DNA from: Arachis hypogaea
Lineage: Eukaryota; Streptophyta; Magnoliopsida; Fabales; Fabaceae
Reading direction: 5' to 3'
NCBI RefSeq assembly: GCF_003086295.3
Contig: NC_092054.1
Span: forward strand, 12,907,878-12,971,877
DNA length: 64,000 nucleotides
Positions 56,001 to 64,000 of this stretch are shown here, one piece after another. The notes under the pieces were generated by a model that saw only the letters and a program-made list of their open reading frames with translations, was not told the origin of the DNA and did no database searches. The number at the start of each line of letters is the position of its first letter. The first letter of the stretch is position 1. The position numbers and the translations under genes are program-made.

Positions 56001-56854
56001 TTCAATTCTTACTTTCTTTGCAATTCCTCATATATTATTTGATTTCCATTCAATAAGCTATCCATTTTATATTTGATAATTTCAAATGGATTTGCGAATT
56101 TGCAGATTTACCTTCCTAAATCCACAAATTTGACTTTAAAAGGCACTGGCGCTGCATATACATGTTAAGTTTCGATTCCTGTACCTAGGCTTGCTGTGAT
56201 GCCTATAAAGCTGAATAACACACTAGCTAAACTTATTGCTTTTGTGTCCATCTAAAATTTACTTATAAGGTCATGAATGATCACAAGTATGAATATTTAA
56301 TGAAACTATTCTATGGAGGATAACTCCCATATGTCCATATTCTATTCAGAGAAGTTACACGACATTTGAATGCATGTGCAGACAAGTGGAAGCAGAGTAA
56401 AGAAAGCTAGGTGTGGTTATGAGAGAGAAATGACACCGCATAGACAGAAGCAAAAAATGTAACAACAAAACAAGCAAACACCAAATCGTTGGTACATAGA
56501 AGAGTCAAACACACCAGTAGCTACTGATGAATGTATTATCTTCAAAGAGTACCAAATTAGCAATGGCAATAATAGTCTAAGTTAACTGGAGATTCTTACA
56601 TAGGGAAAAACGATTCTAGTATGGTAAAGGCTGACATAAATAACTGGTTTTCCTAACATGAATTCAGATGAAAAGAGTTAAAACATTCTTAAAAATCTAA
56701 AATTTAAAATGAATTCCATTAGGAAGATGCAAATATCTATAGAACTGGACATACTAGAATCAAGAAATTAAACAGGTGATGAAACTAAAAGCAAATAGTA
56801 AAGAGGATGAAGGTTAAACATGACTCCTTCGCATGTATTCAACTTAGAACTTAC

Positions 56855-56923
56855 CAATCACTGCAGCCCTCACACTGGACCATTAGGTCATCAGGGTTGT
56901 AGGGCATCTCAAATTTACAATGC
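56855..56923 (-). pseudogene. Orphan PHD-finger exon (EBS/SHL type)
   Basis: A 69-nt exon with acceptor TTTTTTTGTAG and donor GTAAGT, reading HCKFEMPYNPDDLMVQCEGC then SDW. This matches the middle of the PHD zinc finger of the BAH-PHD histone readers EBS and SHL, including the Cys pairs. None of the flanking BAH or C-terminal PHD exons is visible, so it is probably a captured or left-over exon. Confidence 0.75.
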
Positions 56924-57308
56924 CTACAAAAAAAGAAAGTAAAATAAAAAAATAAAATAATGAACATCCTGTGAGCCAAATTTCAAATAAGGTCACACAG
57001 CTATTTGATTCAAACAATTATTCAAACAATTATTCAAACGAACAAGCAAATAAAATACTTAATGACATAAACAAAGCTTAACATTTTCTTCTATTATACT
57101 AGGTCTTCACTAACTGTTTAATCAAAATTTCACATGCAAGGTAAACTGAATATCTACATACAAGGTAAACTGAACATCTGAATACAGTCACATGTTTTCG
57201 AATATCCATAAACTCCCTAATTCAACTAAATAAAATAATATCTAATTTAAAATGCTTTAACTATTACCAGAAGCCTAATACATCCTCTGAAAAATGAAAA
57301 TCTAACTA

Positions 57309-57720
57309 TCAGCTAACCTTTTGCAGACCAATGGGTGAAAAAGCAAAGCGGCACGGTGGGATAATCCGAGCGTCACCCTTACAACGACGGCGACGGCATA
57401 GCTGGGCGGCGGTGGGGTCGACTAGGTGCTGCGGCGGTGGGGGCTGACTGGGTGCTGATGTACCGGCGCCTTTGGCATGCGACTCCATCCTTTTGTTGCA
57501 GCAGCGCTGGTTGGCGATCTCCGGCACTGGTGGAAGGTGGCGGCACTGTGACACCGTGCGTGAGAACGTGGAGGAGAGGGAAAAGGGAAATGGTGGCAGA
57601 GGAGCAACACCACGTCTGGTGTGGAAGTTGGCACGACACTGACGGAGGTAACAGAAGAAAACCGGTGGCACTGAGGTTTGCAGGAGAGACAGGGAGTGAC
57701 GGTGCTACAAGGGGTAATTA
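57309..57720 (-). other. GC-rich block, possible first exon or promoter on the minus strand
   Basis: GC content is far above the surroundings. It holds a 120-codon minus-strand frame (57309-57671) rich in Pro, Arg and Cys with no recognised motif. It lies upstream of the orphan PHD exon on the same strand, so the two could belong to one chimeric transcript. No homology claimed. Confidence 0.4.
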
Positions 57721-57800
57721 AAGGTAATTCGAATTGAGTTAATTCGAATTACGTATATATAGTGCGAATGGAATTGATTTGAATTAGTGTGAAGCAGATC

Positions 57801-57810
57801 TCTATATATA
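57801..57810 (+). promoter_or_regulatory. TATA box of the MULE transposase
   Basis: TCTATATATA about 40-50 bp upstream of the ATG at 57848, inside the element's terminal region. Confidence 0.5.
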
Positions 57811-57847
57811 TGAGGTGTACGCAAGTTGCTCTCAATAGAGGGGTCAG

Positions 57848-60465
57848 ATGGCTAGTGAGGATAGTTTTTTAGTGTTGGTTCACCACAGAGGATCGATTAA
57901 GAAGAAAATCCGATCCGGTGTGAAGTTCACCGATAAGGATCCTCTCTGTATTATCGTGAGGCCTACGACGAGCTATGATGACCTTGTTAGCTCTGTACTG
58001 CTGAAACTTGGTCTGGATGGTGTGAAAAGGGTTAAGAAGTTTTTCTATCGCATTTCAACCACGGTGCTCCAAGATACCGTGAAGTATGATTGTTTCACGA
58101 TCGGGAGTGATGAGGACTTGCAGGTCATGTTTCATTATCGCCGGCAGTTTTCCGAGGTGAGGACACCTGAGCTGTTGGCAAAGTTGGTTGATGTGGTATC
58201 CAGTTTGGGGGGTTTGAACTGGAATACGCACACTTTAGCCACGGTGGCCGGTTCTAGCTCGAGACCTGCCGTTGCTTCTTCCTCCGTCCCTGCGTACGAG
58301 CCACCGATCCAGCCTGTTGCCTCCCCTTCGTTCGCTGTTGATCTCAGCGGCAATGTTGGCGACGATTTTGGTACAGGGGAACATCTTCCGACCTCATTAC
58401 ATTGTGCTACACCGGCTGGTGTTGGAGCGGATTCTTTGATGATCCAGATGATAATGATGTTAAGCCGGATCTGATTGCCGATGACAGTGGCGATGACCTC
58501 GGAGCGAGTGACCCGAGAGGGGCTGCAGGTGGATCTAGTTCTGGCACACAGTAGTACCCACCCCATTTTTCATCATTGGACCTGGATGCCATGAGGCAGG
58601 ATGGGCTTCCTGGGCAGGCTGCTGGATTTGGCGCTAGAGATGCAAACGGGTCTGCTGGTATGACAGAGTTCCAGGTTGGTCAGCAGTTCCAGGATAAAGA
58701 TGAGGCCCTGTTGAGTGTGAAGACTTACAGCATCTGTCGAGGGGTACAATACAAGGTAATTGAGTCTGACTATCGCCGGTATGTGGGAAAGTGTTCTAAG
58801 TTTGGGAATGGGTGCACATGGTTGATTCGGTTGAGTCTCCGGCAGCGCAAGGGCATCTGGGAAGTGAAACGGTACAACGGACCGCATACGTGTCTTGCCA
58901 CCTCTATCTCCAGCGACTATAGGAGTTTGGATTATCATGTCATATCGACATTCATTATGCCAATGGTGAGGGCTGATGCATCCGTCAACATCAAGGTGCT
59001 CCTAAATGCCACGGTCGCACACTTTGAATTCAGACCGACGTACAGGAGGGTCTGGATGGCGAAGCAGAAGGCTGTTGCCGTCATCTATGGTAACTGGGAT
59101 GAGTCGTACAACGAGTTCCCTAGGTGGGTGTTAGGAGTCCAGTTGACCATGCCTGGTACAGTAGCAGTCCTTCGGACATGCCCTGTTCGAGTTGGGGGAC
59201 AGCTCGATGAGTCTCAAGCTTATTTTCACAGGCTGTTCTGGACGTTCCCACCTTGTATCGAGGCATTCCGTCATTGCAAGCCGTTGGTGAGTATTGACGG
59301 CACCCATCTATATGGCAAGTGTGGGGAAACGTTGCTTGTCGCAATTGCACAGGACGAGAACTCCAACATACTGCCTGTGACATTTGCACTAGTCGAGGGT
59401 GAGAATGCTGAGTCGTGGTCCTTCTTTCTCTCTCACCTCCGTCAGCACGTGACACCGCAGCCAGGTCTGCTAGTTATTTCGGATAGGCATAACAGCATCA
59501 AGGCCGTGCTTAAGGCTCCTGATGGGGGATGGCTACCTCCGGCTGCATACCGTGCATTCTGCATTCGACACGTAGCAGCAAATTTTGCCCTCACCTTCAA
59601 GGGCAAAGATGCTCGGAGGCTTCTTGTGAACGCCGCATATGCCAAGACCGAAGTGGAGTTCGATTATTGGTTTGACATTCTGCGCTCTGAGAATCCGGCG
59701 ATGTGTGACTGGGCGAACAGGATTGAGTATTCGTTGTGGACACAGTATTGTGACGAAGGGCGCAGATTCGGGTAAATGACGACCAATATCTCTGAGTGTG
59801 TGAATTAAATCCTGAAGGGTGTCAGAAACCTCCCTGTGTGCTCGCTGGTGAAGGCCACATACGGCAGGTTGGCTGAACTATTCGTCCGCAAGGGGAGGGA
59901 GGCACAGGCCCAGCTGGGTACCGGACAACAATTCAGTCAATACCTGGTAAAGTGTATCGAGGCAAATCTAAAGACGGCTAGGTGCTTCACGGTGACTGTA
60001 TATGACAGGGATAACTCGGAGTACACCGTGGCAGAGACGACTCCGACTGGTTTGTTCTCACTGAGAAGCTATAGGGTCTCACTGGGTTCTCAGACATGTG
60101 ATTGTGGATACTTCCAGGCACTTCATTTCCCATGTCCGCACACATTGGCATGCTGTGCCTACTCACGTGTTACTTGGCAGCCATACGTCCACCCGGTGTA
60201 TCGACTTAGTTCGGTTTTCAGTGTATATCAGATGGGATTCACTCTTCCCATTCCGGAGGGTTTCTGGCCACCTTATGACGAGCCGACCGTTATACCGGAC
60301 CCGAGTATGAGGCGTGCGAGGGAGGGTCGTCCACGGTCCACTCGAATACGGACCAATATGGATGAGGCAGATCCGAACCGGCCCAAGAGATGTGGCCTCT
60401 GTAGGCAACCCGGACACACTCGTCGGAGTTGTCCACAGGCCGGAGGACCCAGCCATGCAGGGTGA
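57848..60465 (+). pseudogene. mudrA-type transposase, degenerate
   Basis: Transposase of Mutator-like elements. The N-terminal region (MASEDSFLVLVHHRGSIKKK) has PB1-like spacing. Then comes the FAR1/MuDR zinc-ligand region (SKFGNGCTWLIRLSLRQRKG), the catalytic core with Asp in VSIDGTHLYGK and Asp in LLVISDRHNSI, CIRHVAANF, the SWIM zinc finger CDCGYFQALHFPCPH and a C-terminal zinc knuckle CGLCRQPGHTRRSCP. Defects: a one-base frameshift near 58430-58440, TAG at 58552-58554, TAA at 59773-59775 and TAA at 59806-59808. Otherwise the sequence is continuous and well preserved, so decay is recent. Confidence 0.93.
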
Positions 60466-60723
60466 AATGAATAGTAATGTCTGGTTTTGTGTTCTGATTT
60501 GTTTTAGTTTGATCATCTGTACTTTTTTTTAGAAAACGATGTACTAGGTTTGCTAACTAGTCGGTTTTCAGTGCTGAAAATTCCGTCTCGTAGAAGATAT
60601 GTATGTCAAATGTGTTACTAATAATGGAAATAAGTTACATAAGGAAAATACACATGTTATCACCGTCACTGATACACAATAACGCAAAGCCAAACTCACT
60701 GCTTCATGATCTGATGAACTAAC

Positions 60724-60828
60724 GAAATAAAATATAACACTGATAACAAAAATATATAACATACAACAAACATAGCAAAATAAAATATAACACTGATAAC
60801 AAAAATATATAACACACAACAAAGATAA
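60724..60828. repeat. Two-copy 53-bp tandem repeat between the MULE genes
   Basis: AAAATATAACACTGATAACA and following sequence occurs twice (about 60724-60776 and 60777-60828), in the shared 3' intergenic space of the convergent transposase and PMD genes. Confidence 0.85.
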
Positions 60829-60856
60829 CGAAATAACATATACCACGTATCACAAA

Positions 60857-63748
60857 TCATCTAAATAGGTGCGACCCCGTGCCACAACGACGTGGGACCC
60901 GTGTCCTATGACCTCTCCGGATAAGGGGCTCCTCATCCTCGATCTCGTCCTCTTCGTCCTCCGGGGGTGGCTGTGCAGGCGCCCTAGACTGGATATGTAA
61001 GGGTCTGGACGAGGATGGTCTGGCGACTGAATGTGACGGAGCAATATGTGCAGATGTCGGGGTCCCACCCAAGGCGAAAGACTAAACAGGGCCCACGAAG
61101 GGAGGCTCATTCAGATCGACATCTAACGCTGCCTGTGCCCCCGTCGTCTGTCCCCGTCGACGGGCTACCGCATCCTCCTGCATGATGGTGGTGATCTCAT
61201 CTAGGAAATGTGATCCACCAAAATTCGCGTCAATCCCATCACCGGCAAGAAACTCTGAAAACATGGATCCCGAAATCACCCATGGCGTATTCTCCTTAGG
61301 TGTCTAGTCGTCAGCGGGAACACCAACGAAGTAATCTCTGAGCGGCCCCTCTCCTAGCCCAGTGTCAGCATGGCTCGATGGATCTCCCATATCGGATCCA
61401 TACCACTCTCCACCATGTCCGCCATGAGCGGGCCTAACACCCCCCACTGGAGCTCCTCCTCCAGCGGCATGATCACCACAATCAGGGCTATCCTGCCTAG
61501 GAGCAGCCCCCCTCCTCCTGCCTCCACGCCCTCGTCATCGACCACCGCCCCTACCGGCCTCATCACCCTCATCCATAGCCTGGTCCAGCCATCTCCACTC
61601 ACGCTGGCTACGATGTGTCCCGACTCGAGCTCTCCTCTCAACCCGGCGCCTGTCAGGAACGTCGTCAACTCGGTCCATATCTGGAACTCGGCTGGCACCC
61701 CTCTGCGTTGCCTCAACCGGAATAGGAATACCTCTCGGATCCCCCAAGTACATCTCAGGTGACAAGAACCTCTTTCCATGCTGATGCCACCAGGCCAAGA
61801 ACTCATGTGAGGGTCCCGGGTCAACAACAACATCGAACCGTAACACGTGATCCGCACGTGTCTCCCAGTGAAGATGCCAATGCTGTAAATGGGACGGGAA
61901 CCAACGGTCACCACCTCTCCCGTCCTTCGACATCAAGAAGTCGATGTTCAGGGCGGGATGTGGGGGAGGCTGTATGCCGCCGAACTGCGGTAACACTCTA
62001 TCAACCTGATGCCACTCAACCACCGCAAAATATTTCAGGGACGTCACACACCGCCATAACATCGTATGCCGAGGCTCCAACACCTCCGGATAGACAACCT
62101 GGAGGACGTCGGGTGTGTTGTAGGACATCCATATAAACTGAAAAAAGCAAATCAAATCCATTTGACGAATTCGTTAAACCATATAAACTGAAAGAAGTAG
62201 TAACTACACATATGAGCTAAGCATACTTACATCCCGAGCATGTAACAAGTCGATCCTCAGTCGAGCCATCTGCACCCGAGGTCCCTTCTCGCTAATCCCA
62301 GGATTGTAACCTGACCACCTGCGTAGGAAATTAAACATGGTACTGCATTCATGAATGATTCTAAAAGGCATAAAATTGCATGCGAAATTGAAAATAAATA
62401 AAATAAGGATAAATAGTATAATACGATAGTGGTACCTCGAGGCAAGGGGCCAGCTAAATGCATCATACCCAGCAGGCCTAAAACCAGGAAACCGCCAAAA
62501 GATCCAAGACTGAAGTAACTGTAACGGCCCGACTAACTTCACGACATGTCTGTTCGCCACTCGGCACATGCACCAGTACAACCATGCTAGTGCCGCCGAC
62601 CCCCAGCTATAGCCACCCATCTCCTCAAGCCTAGCCACAAACGGTAACTATCTGATGTGAATACGATTGCCGGACTTATCGACAAACAGCTGGGTGCCCA
62701 ACAACATCATGATATAGGCACGGACAAAGCGCCTGACCGTCTCCTCATCTACCCCCTCGGGGCACTCTCTGAAAGTCTCCTGGAACCAGGTGCAATTCAC
62801 TGTGAACTTTTGTATTTGGTTCGCGGGAGGTAACACACCAAGCAACTCATGGAACCACTGCCAAGCTGGCCTGCCACCCTCTATGTATACGTGGAAGTCT
62901 GTCAGGCAACCACTGATGTAACGTCCATCCACTGGCAACCCCAACTGGTATGCAACGTCTTGAAGTGTGATGGTGCACTCTCCGAACGGCATGTGGAACG
63001 TGTGCGTCTACGGATGCCACCGCTCCACGAATGCACTAACAAAGGGCTCGTCCAATCGGAACCATCTGTCGTTCAGTCTCGCAAGATGGTATAGTCCGGC
63101 CATCTGCAAGTACAGAACGTACCTCTCATCAAGTCGCATCCCCTGCTACCGCCGCATGCTCGTAATGCAACACTGGGGCTGGGCATTACATTGACCACAT
63201 AATTATGACGAATTACAATACCACTAACAGATAAAATTCACGACGTAAACAAGTAACCAAAAAAACATGCAATAGGAGATATATCGGTCCACTACGGAAA
63301 TTGCAAACAAAACCCACAAACATAGACCGCATCTACATTCCACATGCAAAAGCAAATTGTACTAAACTGCTAGCAAAATCGCATACTCAAACCGCATCCA
63401 AAAAATTAGAAAAATAAACCACATGCAAATCCACTTAAGAAAACTACGGGCAAAACCACTCATTAAACCACTCATTAAACCACGAGCAATTCCACTTACG
63501 AAAACCACGTGCAAATCCACTTACATAAACCACATACAATACAGCTAACCCAAACCACTAACATAAACCGCCAATAAAATCGCATGCAAAACCGCTATCA
63601 TAAACTACTTGAAATACCGTTTTCATAAACCACTAACATATACGAATATCATAAACCACCATCATAAACCACTAACCTCGTCGTTGATCACCCCGGCTAT
63701 ATGAGCGACTCCATCCAGTCGATACAACCTTCCCGGATCGTCCCCCAT
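60857..63748 (-). pseudogene. Plant mobile domain (PMD; MAIN-like / PP7 long-form-like) gene of the MULE, degenerate
   Basis: Exons on the minus strand: 63748-63677 (MGDDPGRLYRLDGVAHIAG), 63178-62436 (MAGLYHLARLNDRWFRLDEP, TITLQDVAYQLGLPVDGRYI, YSWGSAALAWLYWCMCRVAN), 62318-62231 (KGPRVQMARLRIDLLHARD) and 62137 onward (FIWMSYNTPDVLQVVYPEVL, ALNIDFLMSKDGRGGDRWFP), with a C-terminal tail EDEEDEIEDEEPLIRRGHRT ending at 60857. This is the aminotransferase-like plant mobile domain shared by MAIN/MAIL1 and many MULE passengers; the host versions act in genome stability and silencing. TAG codons at 63148-63146, 63010-63008 and 62650-62648, and frame breaks after about 61535, make it a pseudogene. Confidence 0.9.
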
Positions 63749-63857
63749 CGCCTAAGTAAGCCGCTCTAGACTTTCTCGGACCGGTTTTGGGTCATTTTCT
63801 CTGAGATTTGGTGGGGTATGAGAATGGAAAACTGATTCGAATGAACTTGGTTCGAAC

Positions 63858-63870
63858 CCCTTATATAGGA
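63858..63870 (-). promoter_or_regulatory. TATA box of the PMD gene
   Basis: Minus-strand CCTATATAAGGGG about 115 bp upstream of the ATG at 63748, inside the right terminal region among the AATTCGAATT palindromes. Confidence 0.55.
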
Positions 63871-64000
63871 CACTCACTTGTAATTCGAATCAACTCCTCT
63901 CGAATTACCTTTTGTTTTCGAAATGTGAGTAATTCGAATCTATTTGATTCGACCTTCCCCTTATTCACGTGTACCTACTAATTCGAATTGATACAATTCG

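Larger units (their letters stand above)
57722..64000. mobile_element. Large Mutator-like element with transposase and PMD gene, cut by window end
   Basis: The left terminal region has two AATTCGAATT palindromes (57726-57735, 57741-57750) just before the transposase promoter. The right region (63890-64000) has several AATTCGAAT-type palindromes before the PMD promoter. Genes run inward and converge at about 60.5-60.9 kb, as mudrA and mudrB do in maize MuDR. The right border, and so the target duplication, is outside the window. Confidence 0.85.

Noticed and set aside
60568..60846. Tyr/Cys/Ile-rich minus-strand frame
   Set aside because: It is the complement of the 53-bp tandem repeat between the two MULE genes.
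61370..62136. Plus-strand Pro/Ser/Thr-rich frames
   Set aside because: Antisense shadow of the PMD gene's C-terminal region.

Overview
The window is nuclear DNA of a flowering plant: AT-rich, with GT-AG introns, TATA boxes and plant gene families. It is most likely a legume. The style of the Mutator-like and CACTA elements and the FT-like gene suggest Arachis (peanut); that genus call is recollection-based inference, not a search result.

Genic third (1-21.8 kb). The window opens inside a dynamin-related protein 1 gene (DRP1, + strand). Nine exons give the C-terminal 461 residues, ending at 7360. The last intron is swollen to 4.5 kb by a small foldback element and a Mutator-like element (MULE), itself split by a hAT-type element; all three have target-site duplications (TSDs) I could read. 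Convergent to DRP1 is a complete UMP-CMP kinase gene (- strand, eight coding exons, 201 codons), whose introns carry three unrelated tandem duplications. After a probable MITE and a lone last exon of a TatD-type hydrolase comes a complete four-exon FLOWERING LOCUS T-like gene (- strand, 180 residues), with a transposon in intron 3 and His at the position of the FT/TFL1 switch residue Tyr85.

Repeat-rich centre (21.8-57.7 kb). I see no intact host gene here. It holds MITEs, CACTA ends, LTR remnants, a broken DUF295 F-box-type gene, two non-autonomous MULEs (one with a perfect 9-bp TSD), and a complete 5.5-kb CACTA element (37553-43063, TSD TTT). The CACTA element carries same-strand fragments of a sterol glucosyltransferase (UGT80B type), RAD54, a RadA-like protein and an unidentified plastid-type N-terminus. 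Further right are a small TRIM-like LTR element, a 3.2-kb inverted duplication of a degenerate B3-like gene, a palindromic MITE with an 8-bp TSD, an amidase pseudogene and a stray PHD-finger exon.

Right end (57.7-64 kb). A large MULE runs off the window. It has a mudrA-type transposase (+) and a plant mobile domain (PMD, MAIN/PP7-long-form-like) gene (-) in convergent arrangement, each starting just inside an end rich in AATTCGAATT palindromes. Both reading frames are broken.

Exon borders and reading phases were checked by hand for DRP1, the UMP-CMP kinase and FT; all give whole codon numbers. Family names come from recognising conserved motifs, not from database searches.
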